Below, piece after piece: positions 14,782 through 23,139 of a stretch of 37,506 nucleotides of DNA; the stretch's first letter is position 1; each line of letters opens with the position of its first letter. This DNA comes from Anaerohabitans sp036788095 (lineage in GTDB: Bacteria > Zhuqueibacterota > Zhuqueibacteria > Residuimicrobiales > Residuimicrobiaceae), in contig DAIQOA010000023.1 of the NCBI GenBank assembly GCA_036788095.1, forward strand, positions 1 to 37,506. Direction: 5' to 3'. The notes under the pieces were generated by a model. The model saw only the letters and a list, made by a program, of their open reading frames with translations, did no database searches and had not been told where the DNA came from. The translations under genes were made by a program, and so were the position numbers.

Positions 14782-15947
14782 CCGGCCGCACTCCGGATGC
14801 GACCGGCGGCCAGCGATAATCCCACGGTCAGCCACATCAGCATGGCGACCTCGGCATCGCCGAAATTCCATTCGAACAAACCGTTGATCTGAAATCCGAT
14901 GAATGCGGCCAGAGCTCCCAGTGCGGTTCCCGAGAGCAGCCAGTCCTCCGCAGCCAGGCTTCTTAGCGTGATCCACTCGGTTGCCAGAATGCGGATGAAA
15001 AGGCCGAGGATGATCAATAGACCGGGAATGCCGAGGATCACGGCGAACATGATCAGATTGTTGTGCAAATGGCCGGCTCGCTCTTTGGCCTGCGGTGATT
15101 TATAGGGCTCTGACCGCTTGCCCACCTCGCTGTCGCCATAGCCGTACAACGGGCTGTGTTCGACCATGCGCACGCCGGCCTGCCACATGTAGGTGCGTTC
15201 GATGTTGTTCGGGTGCCAGGGATCCACCACACTGGTCAGGCGGTCCTGCAGCGAGGAGGGCGCCGACCAAAAGGCCAACAGCACAGCCGGGATCAGAGCG
15301 AATATTAATTTCCAGCGGGTAAACAGAATGATGAAGGTAAATCCGGCCAGATAGCCCAGCCATGAACTGCGGGTGTAGGTGTAGATCAGGGGAAAAAACA
15401 TCAGCACCGCGGCTGCCAGGGCGATGAGCCGAACACGGCGTGGAGCGCGGGAAAAGACAAAAGCCAGGGCTAAAAGTCCGTTGATCATCAAAAGGCCGCC
15501 GGAGGTCATGTAATGATTGAACAGCTTTAACCGCCCTTCCAGTCCTCCGGGGCCGAGGTGATATTTAACGATGCCGATGACCGCGACGATGGTCATCACG
15601 CCGAGCAGGCTCAGCAACAGCCAACGCAGCTGCTTTTTGGTCTGCACCGAGCCGGCGATCAGGTAGACGATGGGGACCAGCAGGGCCCGTTTGACAAAAT
15701 GCTCCAGCGCCAGATAGCGGCCCGGAGAAAACAGGGTGGAGAGGACCTCCATGGCCAGCCAGGCGACGAAAAACCAGTCCAGGGAAGTGCGGGGAAACGG
15801 TTTTCTCTTCTCTTTCAGGCACAGGCCGATCCACAGGATCACTGCCAGCGTCAGCGCGATCTGGGTCAGAGCGATGGAAAAAGAGGTGGCTGCCGCAAAG
15901 AGCAGAAGGAAAAAGGTAAAAGCCTGGTTCCAGCTGATTTTTTTCAA
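14778..15947 (-). CDS. O-antigen ligase / polymerase family membrane protein
   Basis: A protein of about 390 residues with about ten hydrophobic segments and a large periplasmic loop between the late helices, as in WaaL and Wzy-type proteins (Wzy_C domain). The loop carries YTRSSWLGYLAG just before it and GHLHNNLIMFAVILGIPGL after it. The H-x-H-N pattern is characteristic. It would either polymerise repeat units or attach the polymer to lipid or protein in the periplasm; the sequence does not decide which. It is the first gene of the operon. ATG at 15956 directly abuts the GGAGG ribosome site (15957-15961), which is too close to be used. TTG at 15947, 9 nt from the GGAGG, gives MKKISWNQAF and is the better start. 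Confidence 0.88.
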   Translation of the reverse strand: MKKISWNQAFTFFLLLFAAATSFSIALTQIALTLAVILWIGLCLKEKRKPFPRTSLDWFFVAWLAMEVLSTLFSPGRYLALEHFVKRALLVPIVYLIAGSVQTKKQLRWLLLSLLGVMTIVAVIGIVKYHLGPGGLEGRLKLFNHYMTSGGLLMINGLLALAFVFSRAPRRVRLIALAAAVLMFFPLIYTYTRSSWLGYLAGFTFIILFTRWKLIFALIPAVLLAFWSAPSSLQDRLTSVVDPWHPNNIERTYMWQAGVRMVEHSPLYGYGDSEVGKRSEPYKSPQAKERAGHLHNNLIMFAVILGIPGLLIILGLFIRILATEWITLRSLAAEDWLLSGTALGALAAFIGFQINGLFEWNFGDAEVAMLMWLTVGLSLAAGRIRSAAG

Positions 15948-15974
15948 AGAATACATCCTCCGGTAATATAAAAA

Positions 15975-16003
15975 AATTTAGTAATATATGAACAATTGTG
16001 CAA
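15975..16003 (-). promoter_or_regulatory. Candidate sigma-70-type promoter for the polysaccharide operon
   Basis: On the minus strand TTGCAC (16003-15998) and TAAATT (15980-15975) are separated by exactly 17 bases. They lie about 30 nt before the operon's start codon in an AT-rich stretch. Just upstream, GGTCAGG at 16025-16031 and CCTGACC at 16053-16059 form a 7-bp inverted repeat with a 21-base spacer, a possible operator. Confidence 0.5.
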
Positions 16004-16154
16004 GGATTAATTGATCGTGGTTCAGGTCAGGTTTGCACGGCTGTCTTTTAACCCTGACCGGATGCGTCCATTGGATCGGCAGCTGTGAATAAAACGTGCT
16101 CCGGATGTGTTGTTAACTGACAGGGGCGATAAAAACAAAAACCATGGAGTGAAG

Positions 16155-16688
16155 ATGAAACCATTGCTTGCAGCTTTGTTGATGGCAGCGGGTCTGGCGG
16201 TCGGACAAGTGACCGCAGAACCTGATAGCTTGAACGAGCATCTGCGGCCGTTAAAACCCTACCTGAACAAAACCTATATCGGTCATTTCATTCAGGAACC
16301 GGGCCAGCCGGCCACCACGGATATCGCCCGCTGGGAGCGCATTCTCAACGGTCAGGCGATCCGTATGCTGCATTCGGTCAATGACGGTGAATACGGCGGA
16401 GAGACCATTCTCTTCTGGGACAAGGCGCGGCGAAGTCTGGTCTATTACTACTTTACCACCGCGGGTTTTTTTACCAACGGCACCATGATCCTGGAGGGCG
16501 ACAAGTGGGTGAGCCATGAAATGGTGAGCAACAACGCCAATGGCATCACCGAGGTGCGCAGCACCAGTCAGTTTCTGCCGGACGGCCGGATGCACACGGT
16601 CGCAGAATTCAAACAGAACGGTCAATGGGTGCACGGACACACCATCGATTACGTCGAGTCTCCGCAGAGCCGGATGGTGTTCAAATAG
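16155..16688 (+). CDS. Exported small beta-rich protein of unknown function
   Basis: The preferred start is ATG 16155, with GGAG 5 nt upstream. It gives 177 residues beginning with a clear signal peptide (MKPLLAALLMAAGLAVGQVTA). An ATG at 16107 would add 16 polar residues in front of the signal and is unlikely. The mature part reads as a series of beta strands: KTYIGHFIQ, ARWERILNGQAIRMLHSV, GGETILFWDKARRSLVYYYF and GRMHTVAEFKQNGQWVHGH. This resembles small calycin-like barrels such as DUF1579 or nitrobindin-type proteins, but I cannot assign a family firmly. No catalytic motif is visible. It is divergent from the polysaccharide operon and convergent with dodecin. A 14-bp hairpin lies in the convergent gap. 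Confidence 0.75.
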   Translation: MKPLLAALLMAAGLAVGQVTAEPDSLNEHLRPLKPYLNKTYIGHFIQEPGQPATTDIARWERILNGQAIRMLHSVNDGEYGGETILFWDKARRSLVYYYFTTAGFFTNGTMILEGDKWVSHEMVSNNANGITEVRSTSQFLPDGRMHTVAEFKQNGQWVHGHTIDYVESPQSRMVFK

Positions 16689-16861
16689 GCGCGGTTCCGG
16701 TCACATCCGGCGCAGTACAACGCGTGCGTATAGACGTCTGTGTGAGCCACGCGCAGAGGCGATCAGCACTGGGAGTCAAGGTCCGATGATAAGGCCGAAC
16801 ACCCGGCGGTGAGGCGCCCGGCTGGGAAAAGAATTTTTGTCAACAAAGTCGCAGTTTAAAC

Positions 16862-16903
16862 GGAACAGTCCCAACTATATTTGACTTTGGTTGGGACTGT
16901 TCC
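16862..16903. terminator. 14-bp perfect hairpin between convergent genes
   Basis: GGAACAGTCCCAAC at 16862-16875 pairs exactly with GTTGGGACTGTTCC at 16890-16903 around a 14-base loop. It lies between the plus-strand 16155 gene and the minus-strand dodecin gene, where a bidirectional terminator is expected. The T-run after it is weak on both strands, so termination is inferred from position and stem strength. Confidence 0.55.
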
Positions 16904-16943
16904 TTGAGATAATTGCGATGTTTTTGGTCTGCGTTATTCCCGC

Positions 16944-17165
16944 TTATTTTTCGTTCGATTTCAAGTCCTTCAAGACAAAAGTAACCCGCATGACAACGCG
17001 ATACTGCGTGATCTTGCCTTTCACCACTTCCACTTTTTGATCTTTGATCCAGGCGCCGGTGACGTTTTCCAGGGTTTTGCTCGCCCGGGCGATGCCCTGC
17101 TCGACGGCATCCTTAAAGCTCTTGGGGGAGGACGAGATGATCTCCGTTACTTTGGCGATGCTCAT
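16944..17165 (-). CDS. Dodecin family flavin-binding protein
   Basis: The 73-residue protein matches dodecin over its whole length: MSIAKVTEIISSSPKSFKDA, then EQGIARASKTLENVTGAW with the conserved Trp that stacks on flavin, then IKDQKVEVVKGKITQYRV followed by an MRVTFVL strand. Dodecins form hollow twelve-subunit spheres that store or buffer flavins such as riboflavin, FMN or lumichrome in the cytoplasm. ATG 17165 is preceded by AAGGAG at a good distance. It is a single-gene unit, convergent with the 16155 gene. No riboswitch is evident upstream. The assignment is firm; the ligand in this organism is unknown. Confidence 0.95.
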   Translation of the reverse strand: MSIAKVTEIISSSPKSFKDAVEQGIARASKTLENVTGAWIKDQKVEVVKGKITQYRVVMRVTFVLKDLKSNEK

Positions 17166-17592
17166 GGCGGTCTCCTTGATTAAATGAATGGCTATGAGTT
17201 AGTTCTTGGTGCCATTTGGCTAATAGTCTACCTGGTTGCGCATTTTACGCAGCCTGTTCTTCTGATGGATCGGATCGGTCATCGCTTGCTAGGTAGGGGT
17301 AACCCCGATGATTTTTATTGGCGCCGATGGGTACCCCGCACCGTCTTATAATAGAGATTGTTAGGCTAAATATCAATCGTTAATTTTTTTCAGCCGACGG
17401 GTGTGGCAGCGTTCGGCCGGTTGAAACCGGGCTTGGTGATGAACCGGTACGCGACGCCTTTTGCCGCAACAAAGGACATCGCCGGACACTTGGCCTGATG
17501 CCGTTGCCCTGAAAATGCTGGTTTTTCTTGATTACATTTCATACATTTTTAGGATAGGATATCTGGATCTAATTCATAAAAGGGATAACATC
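17166..17592. other. Intergenic region between divergent dodecin and phosphofructokinase genes
   Basis: No gene is supported in these 427 bp. An in-frame extension of the phosphofructokinase frame to 17461 lacks family similarity. A possible sigma-70-like pair TTGATT (17528-17533) and TAGGAT (17550-17555), 16 bases apart, ends about 37 nt before the ATG. I found no riboswitch or small RNA that I could support. Confidence 0.5.
17528..17555 (+). promoter_or_regulatory. Weak promoter candidate for phosphofructokinase
   Basis: TTGATT and TAGGAT are spaced by 16 bases in a locally AT-rich stretch. The fit to the consensus is moderate and FCB bacteria may use different promoter elements, so this is tentative. 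Confidence 0.35.
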
Positions 17593-18684
17593 ATGAAAGA
17601 TATCAAGCGCGTCGGTCTGTTGACCGGAGGCGGTGATTGCCCTGGCCTCAATGCGGTGATTCGAGCGGTGGTCAAGACGCTGAGCCTCAAACACGCGATT
17701 CAGGTGATCGGCTTTGAGGATGGCTTTGAGGGATTGATCGAAAACCGCAGCCGGCCTCTGAGCTACGATGATGCCTCCGGCATTTTGCAGTTGGGCGGCA
17801 CCATCCTCGGTACCTCGAACAAGGCCAACCCGTTCAATCAAGCGATCAAGCAGGACGGCCAGATCGTCAAAAAGGATGTCTCAGCGCAGACCCTGGAAAA
17901 CATCAGCCGGCATCGCCTGGATGCTTTGGTGTGCATCGGCGGCGACGGCACCATGACCATCTCCCGCCAGTTGATCGAAAAAGGCGTGCCGGTGGTGGGC
18001 GTGCCTAAAACCATTGACAACGATCTGTATGGCACCGACGTGACTTTTGGCTTTGATACCGCCATGACCACCGCGGCCATGGCCATTGACTACATTCATA
18101 CTACGGCACAGTCGCATCATCGCATTATGCTGGTGGAGATCATGGGGCGCTATGCCGGTTGGCTGACGCTGTCCGCCGGTATTGCCGGCGGCGCGGATAT
18201 TATCCTGATTCCAGAGATTGAGTATGATATTGAAGCCATCTGCGCCAAAGTACGGGAGCGGCGTGATCACGGCCGCAATTTCAGCATCATTGCCATCTCG
18301 GAAGGCGCCAAGCCCAAGGGCGGACAGATGTCCGTGAGCCGCGTGGTGGCCGACAGCCCGGACGCCATCCGTCTCGGCGGCATTGCCTTCAAGCTGGGCG
18401 ATGAAATTGAAAAGTGCACGGGCCTGGAGACCCGGGCCACGGTGCTGGGCCATCTGCAGCGCGGCGGATCACCGTCCGCCAACGACCGGTTGCTGGCCAC
18501 CCGGTTCGGCGTAGCGGCAGCGGATGCCGTGGCAGCCGGCAATATCAATCAGATGGTGGCGTTGCGAGGCGATTCCGTCGGTCTGGTTCCCATTACCGAG
18601 ATCGGCGGCAGAACGCGCACCGTACCGGTCGATCATCCGCTGTTGGACGTGGCCAAAGCAGTGGGCACTTCGTTGGGCATCTGA
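17593..18684 (+). CDS. pfkA: 6-phosphofructokinase
   Basis: This 363-residue phosphofructokinase phosphorylates fructose 6-phosphate to fructose 1,6-bisphosphate in glycolysis. The motifs are LLTGGGDCPGLNAVIRAVVK at 9-28, IGGDGT at 115-120, PKTIDND at 138-144 with the catalytic acid, GFDTAMTTAA, VEIMGRYAGWL and LGHLQRGGSPSA. The form TGGGDCPGLN and the Lys in PKTIDND place it in the group III / mixed-substrate clade rather than with the E. coli enzyme, which has PGTIDND. Gly in GGDGT, where PPi-dependent enzymes usually have Asp, predicts ATP as phosphoryl donor. ATG 17593 is chosen because the family N-terminus begins there; an earlier in-frame ATG at 17512 and the extension to 17461 add unrelated sequence. 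The gene appears to be monocistronic. Confidence 0.93.
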   Translation: MKDIKRVGLLTGGGDCPGLNAVIRAVVKTLSLKHAIQVIGFEDGFEGLIENRSRPLSYDDASGILQLGGTILGTSNKANPFNQAIKQDGQIVKKDVSAQTLENISRHRLDALVCIGGDGTMTISRQLIEKGVPVVGVPKTIDNDLYGTDVTFGFDTAMTTAAMAIDYIHTTAQSHHRIMLVEIMGRYAGWLTLSAGIAGGADIILIPEIEYDIEAICAKVRERRDHGRNFSIIAISEGAKPKGGQMSVSRVVADSPDAIRLGGIAFKLGDEIEKCTGLETRATVLGHLQRGGSPSANDRLLATRFGVAAADAVAAGNINQMVALRGDSVGLVPITEIGGRTRTVPVDHPLLDVAKAVGTSLGI

Positions 18685-18879
18685 TGAGTGCCTGCGCGGG
18701 GCGAATGATTTCAGCCGCATCGGGTCTGAGCGTTTTAAATAGAGCATGGCTGGTGCAGCAATGAAAGATGGAGGTTCATATCTGCAGCGGGGGTGTGCAG
18801 GAACATTTTTTTATGTTACGAATGATAGCGTCCTCCCTTTTCATTCATTCACTCACTTTTTCTTCATGGAGAAAAAAAG

Positions 18880-20382
18880 ATGCAGAAAACCAAATCGATC
18901 CTTTGCCTGGCGTTGATGCTGCTGCTCGCCGCGGCCGGTCCCCGGGCTCAGGGCTACCTGGAGCTGCAGAACCAGGTGGTCAAACATACCCTTGACAACG
19001 GCCTGCGCATCCTCGTTCTGGAGCGTCATGAAGCGCCGGTGGTATCGTTCGTCACCTATGCCGACGTCGGTGCGGTCAACGAATCCGAGGGCATCACCGG
19101 CATCTCGCACATCTTTGAGCACATGGCTTTCAAGGGTACGGCTACGGTCGGCACCAAGGATCTCAACGCTGAAGTCAAGGCCATGGCCAAAGAGGACGAG
19201 ACTTTTTTCGCTTGGCGCGAAGAGTTCTCTAAAGGATCTATGGCCGATCCGGCCAAACTGGAGGAGCTGGACAAGGCCCACAAGGCGGCCGTAGCTGAGG
19301 CCAAGAACTATGTCGTCACCAACGAGCTCGGCCAGGCGGTTGAAAGAGCCGGGGGCACTGGCATGAACGCCGGCACCGGCTATGATCAGACCGTCTATTT
19401 TTACAACCTTCCTTCCAACAAGGTGGAGCTGTGGATGTCGCTGGAATCGGACCGTTTCCTCAACCCGGTGCTGCGCGAGTTCTACACCGAAAAGCAGGTG
19501 GTGATGGAGGAGCGGCGTCTTCGCACTGAGAGCCAACCGATCGGCAGACTGTTAGAAGAGTTTTTAGCGGTATCCTACAAAGCTCATCCCTACGGCGAAC
19601 CGGTTGTCGGCCACATGTCGGATCTCAAGACCCTGAGCCGTCAAGACGCCATCGATTATTTCAAAATCAATTACACGCCTGCCAACCTGGTGCTTGCCGT
19701 GGTCGGCGACGTCAAGGCCGCTGAGGTGATCCGGCTGGCTGAGACCTATTGGGGCCGTCTGCCCAAAGGTCTGGAACGCCGACCGGTTTTTACCGAAGAA
19801 CCGCCGCAACTCGGGCAAAAGAGGATCGAGATGGAGGACGCGATGCAGCCGATCCTCATCCTCGGTTATCATCGGCCCAGCGTTTTCAGCAAAGACTCGG
19901 CGGTTCTCGATGCCATCAGCGATGTGTTGGGTAGCGGCCGCACCAGCCGCTTGTATAAAAGTCTGGTGAAAGAGAAAAAGATCGCCATACAAGTGGCTGC
20001 CATCGCCAACATCACTGAAAAGTATCCCAGCCTGTATGTTTTTCTGGCAGTGCCCTCGCAGGGCCACACCACCGCCGAGTGCGAGGCGGCGATCCTCGAG
20101 GAATTGGAAAAGATGAAAAAGGAGCCGCTGACCGCCGAAGAGCTGACTGCGGTCAAGACCCGCGCCAAGGCCGCTTTTCTCGAGGGACTCGACTCCAACA
20201 GCGGTCTGGCGCAGCAGCTCGCCGACGCTGAGGTGCGCTATCATGACTTTCGGCAGATGTTCACCCGCACTGCTAAAATCGAAGCCATTCAAGCCGCGGA
20301 CATCCAGCGCGTGGCCTCAGAAATTTTTGTCAAACGCAACAGCACCGTGGCGGTCATCGTACCCCCGGCCAAAGCCGACTGA
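18880..20382 (+). CDS. M16 family zinc metallopeptidase, catalytic subunit
   Basis: This 500-residue peptidase has a signal peptide (SILCLALMLLLAAAGPRAQG) and should act in the periplasm or envelope. The inverted zinc motif HxxEH is intact as HIFEH at residues 77-81 (SHIFEHMAFKGT). The further Glu ligand is expected in the TEKQVVMEERRLRTE stretch. A Lys/Glu/Ala-rich insertion between them (about 100-150: FSKGSMADPAKLEELDKAHK and following) makes this domain longer than the minimal M16 lobe. The C-terminal lobe contains SGRTSRLYKSLVKEKKIA. GGAG precedes ATG 18880. The gene is followed after 15 bp by a second M16 gene lacking HxxEH, the usual arrangement of heterodimeric M16B proteases that degrade peptides. 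The substrate is unknown. Confidence 0.93.
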   Translation: MQKTKSILCLALMLLLAAAGPRAQGYLELQNQVVKHTLDNGLRILVLERHEAPVVSFVTYADVGAVNESEGITGISHIFEHMAFKGTATVGTKDLNAEVKAMAKEDETFFAWREEFSKGSMADPAKLEELDKAHKAAVAEAKNYVVTNELGQAVERAGGTGMNAGTGYDQTVYFYNLPSNKVELWMSLESDRFLNPVLREFYTEKQVVMEERRLRTESQPIGRLLEEFLAVSYKAHPYGEPVVGHMSDLKTLSRQDAIDYFKINYTPANLVLAVVGDVKAAEVIRLAETYWGRLPKGLERRPVFTEEPPQLGQKRIEMEDAMQPILILGYHRPSVFSKDSAVLDAISDVLGSGRTSRLYKSLVKEKKIAIQVAAIANITEKYPSLYVFLAVPSQGHTTAECEAAILEELEKMKKEPLTAEELTAVKTRAKAAFLEGLDSNSGLAQQLADAEVRYHDFRQMFTRTAKIEAIQAADIQRVASEIFVKRNSTVAVIVPPAKAD

Positions 20383-20397
20383 AGAAAGGGAACAGGA

Positions 20398-22518
20398 ATG
20401 AAAAAGACGACCATTATGACGACAGGGCTGATCCTTTTCGCCTTGATTTTCAGCCTGGCCCCGCTCGCCTCAGGCCAGAAGCATTACAAGGAACTGCAGT
20501 ACAACAAGCTCAACGACGTCGCGATTCCGCAGCCCAAGCAGGTGACCCTCAAGAACGGTATCCGCCTCTTTCTGCTCGAGGATCATGAACTCCCCTTTAT
20601 CAAGATGCAGGCACGGTTCGTCGCCGGATCAGCCTGGGAGCCGGCGGACAAGGCCGGACTGGCCGGCATCACCGGCATGGTGATGCGCACCGGCGGCAGC
20701 CAGATCATGGCGGGCGATCAGGTGGATGAAGAGCTGGAAAAGATCGCCGCCTCGGTGGAGACCGGCATCGGCGCCCTCGATGGCAGCGCCAGCCTCTCGA
20801 CCCTCAAGGAGCATTTCGACAAGGTGCTGGCCATCTACAACGACATCCTGCGCAATCCCGCCTTCCCTCCGGAAAAGATCGAATTGGCAAAAATCGAGTA
20901 TAAAAGCGCCATCTCGCGCCGCAACGACAATGTCGGAGAAATCGCTCAGCGCGAATACACCCAGCTCATCTATGGCGCTGATTCACCCTATGCCCGCGAT
21001 GAAGAGTACGCCACCATCGACGCCATCACCCGCGACGACCTGATTGCTTTTCACCGGCAGTATGTTCAGCCCAAAGGCATGGTGCTGGCGGTTTGGGGCG
21101 ATTTCAAGACTGCGGATATGCTCGGCAAACTGCGCAAAACCTTTGAGGGCTGGAAGGCCACAGCAGGGCCTTTGCCCAAGGCCCCACAGGTGGAATACGC
21201 ATTCCGCAAAACGGTTAACCTGGTCCAGCGAAGCGACGTCAACCAAAGCAACGTTTACCTCGGTCACATCGGCGGTCTGAAGAACACGCCGGACGAGGCG
21301 GCGCTGGTAATGATGAACGAAATCCTTAGCGGCGGTTTTGCCAGCCGGCTGATGAACCGGTTGCGCGCCACCGAGGGGCTGGCCTACCACGTCAGCGGGG
21401 CCTACGGCACTAACGCTCTCTACCCCGGCGTCTTTTACATGGTGCTACAGACCCAGTCGGGACGCACGGTCGAGGCGATCAACTCGATGGTGCGTGAAAT
21501 GCGATTGATGGCCACAGAGCCGGTTAGCGAAGCAGAGCTGAACATTGCTCGCGAGAGCTGGCTCAATGCTTATGTTTTTAATTTTGACAGCAAGGATGAG
21601 GTCGTGCGCCGGATGGCGAGCTATGCCTTCACCGGTTTACCGCTGGACTATCTGCAAAAGCTGCGCGGGCAGATCGAGCAGGTTACCGTGGCGGATGTGC
21701 AGCGGGTCGCACAGAAATATCTAAAGCCTGACGAGGTGCAGATCCTGGTGGTGGGCAATCCAGCCGAATTCGGCGAGCCGTTAAGCACACTCGGGCCGGT
21801 CAACGAGATCGACATCGCCATCCCGGTGCCCGGCGCCACGGCTTTGCCCGAGGCCAGCGCAGAAGCCAGGGATCAAGGTCGTGCGGCGATTCGGCGAATG
21901 CTGTCGGCCATGGGGGGAGCGGATAAAATGGCTGCGGTACAGAACATCGAGTATACGGCCAAGCTGATACAGACAACGCCAATGGGCGATATGACGCTGG
22001 ATGCCAAGACCACCATGGTCTTTCCGGATAAAAGCTGCAGCGTTCTTGTCATGCCGCAGGGTCAGATCAAAATGATCCTCAACGGCGACAAGGCGCTGCT
22101 GGTGGCGCCGCAGGGCAGCATGCCTGCCCCAGAGCCGATCAAACAAAACATGATTGAAAATCTTTTTCGCGATCCCCTGATGCTGGCCAGGCAGGTCGAC
22201 GAGATCCAGACCCAATGGGTGGGCGAAAGCCTTTACCAGGACAAGCCGGCTCAGGAGGTGATCGTCTCCAAGGGTGCGTTGAATTATCGCCTGTTAATCG
22301 ACAAGGCCACCTCTCTACCGCTGGCGATCAAATACACCACTATCAGCCAGCAGGGTCCGACCGAGGTCGAAGAGCGCTATGAAGATTACCGTGATGTCAA
22401 CGGGATTCAAGTGGCGTGGAGGACGTTGGGATTCGACAAAGGCGCCAAGGCGTCGGAGAGCGCCATCGTCTCAGTGGTGATGAACGGTCCGGTGGACCCG
22501 GCGATGTTTGAAAAGTAA
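20398..22518 (+). CDS. Non-catalytic M16 partner with LolA-like C-terminal domain
   Basis: This 706-residue protein has a signal peptide (TGLILFALIFSLAPLASGQ) followed by two M16-type lobes. At the position of the zinc motif it reads AGITGMVMRTGGS, so His, Glu and His are all missing. It keeps the partner-subunit R/Y region (ASRLMNRLRATEGLAYHVSG) that completes the active site of the zinc-bearing subunit in M16B pairs. After about residue 485 there is an extra ~220-residue domain: MLSAMGGADKMAAVQNIEYT, VFPDKSCSVLVMPQGQIKMI and ERYEDYRDVNGIQVAWRTLG. It resembles the LolA / outer-membrane lipoprotein-sorting fold. The gap of 15 bp after the catalytic gene marks one operon. A terminator follows at 22534. 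The role of the tail (lipid or substrate binding) is inference. Confidence 0.9.
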   Translation: MKKTTIMTTGLILFALIFSLAPLASGQKHYKELQYNKLNDVAIPQPKQVTLKNGIRLFLLEDHELPFIKMQARFVAGSAWEPADKAGLAGITGMVMRTGGSQIMAGDQVDEELEKIAASVETGIGALDGSASLSTLKEHFDKVLAIYNDILRNPAFPPEKIELAKIEYKSAISRRNDNVGEIAQREYTQLIYGADSPYARDEEYATIDAITRDDLIAFHRQYVQPKGMVLAVWGDFKTADMLGKLRKTFEGWKATAGPLPKAPQVEYAFRKTVNLVQRSDVNQSNVYLGHIGGLKNTPDEAALVMMNEILSGGFASRLMNRLRATEGLAYHVSGAYGTNALYPGVFYMVLQTQSGRTVEAINSMVREMRLMATEPVSEAELNIARESWLNAYVFNFDSKDEVVRRMASYAFTGLPLDYLQKLRGQIEQVTVADVQRVAQKYLKPDEVQILVVGNPAEFGEPLSTLGPVNEIDIAIPVPGATALPEASAEARDQGRAAIRRMLSAMGGADKMAAVQNIEYTAKLIQTTPMGDMTLDAKTTMVFPDKSCSVLVMPQGQIKMILNGDKALLVAPQGSMPAPEPIKQNMIENLFRDPLMLARQVDEIQTQWVGESLYQDKPAQEVIVSKGALNYRLLIDKATSLPLAIKYTTISQQGPTEVEERYEDYRDVNGIQVAWRTLGFDKGAKASESAIVSVVMNGPVDPAMFEK

Positions 22519-22533
22519 TTTTTTACGAATTCG

Positions 22534-22570
22534 AAACGCCCTGTGCGGTAAAAGTACGGGGCGTTTTTTT
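22534..22570 (+). terminator. Intrinsic terminator after the M16 operon
   Basis: AAACGCCC at 22534-22541 pairs with GGGCGTTT at 22559-22566 and is followed directly by more T residues. It starts 16 bp after the stop of the second M16 gene. Confidence 0.85.
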
Positions 22571-22683
22571 ACGCGGTCTTGAGCTCAGGGACCTCGGCGA
22601 CAAGAGCAGATTAACGTCTTGCGGGTCTTTGCTACTTTCATGTTTTGTTTTACAAGCGTGCGTGATCCTGAAAGGAGAGCGAC

Positions 22684-23034
22684 TTGAGGAGATATCATCA
22701 TATCGGAATTCCGACGATCGTGCCGCAGCCCGGAGAGATCTATCTTGAACCATTCGACATTCACTGCACCGACGATGAGAAAAGCACTTTCGGCATTCAA
22801 TGGATGCGCTACGGGCCTTTGTGCCGTTTGCCCGAGCTGGTCAAGACAGTGCCTCACGTGGCTTTTGTCGTAGACGATCTCGAAGCCGAACTCGCTGGAC
22901 AGGAAATATTGATCGCACCCAACAGTCCATCCGCCGGCGTCGTGGTGGCCTTTATAAAAGAATCCGGCGCACCAGTCGAACTGCTGCAGTATGTGGAAAG
23001 GCATAAGGCGGAGCAGGCCCTGGATCAGAAATGA
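22684..23034 (+). CDS. VOC (glyoxalase-like) superfamily protein
   Basis: The 116-residue product starts at TTG 22684, preceded by AAAGGAG at 7 nt. It begins RRYHHIGIPT, the first strand of a VOC module with a His that could bind metal. It later has HVAFVVDDLEAELAGQEI, the second-half strand with its typical VDDLEAEL helix, and ends with VVVAFIKESGAPVELLQYVE, where a Glu near the end is the usual third ligand. VOC proteins include glyoxalases, epimerases and dioxygenases. The small size fits a single two-module chain that pairs as a dimer. The reaction cannot be assigned. It lies between the M16 terminator and the xylose isomerase promoter, so it is probably transcribed alone. Confidence 0.8.
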   Translation: MRRYHHIGIPTIVPQPGEIYLEPFDIHCTDDEKSTFGIQWMRYGPLCRLPELVKTVPHVAFVVDDLEAELAGQEILIAPNSPSAGVVVAFIKESGAPVELLQYVERHKAEQALDQK

Positions 23035-23104
23035 GAGGATGCGAACGGACCATCTGATTTTCTGAGTAGAAAAGCGTTCGGGCTGCGTCACGGTCCATTT
23101 TCCC

Positions 23105-23133
23105 TTGACTTTTTAGTTTTTATTTAGTATTCT
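23105..23133 (+). promoter_or_regulatory. Promoter of xylose isomerase
   Basis: TTGACT at 23105-23110 and TATTCT at 23128-23133 are separated by 17 bases, close to a sigma-70-type promoter, about 100 bp before the xylA start in an AT-rich stretch. Confidence 0.55.
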
Positions 23134-23139
23134 AAAACG

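Noticed and set aside
17166..17592. A riboswitch or small RNA before dodecin or phosphofructokinase
   Set aside because: GGGGTAACCCC and GGGTACCCC-like palindromes near 17298-17339 are noticeable, but no known riboswitch core or flavin-type conserved sequence could be matched.
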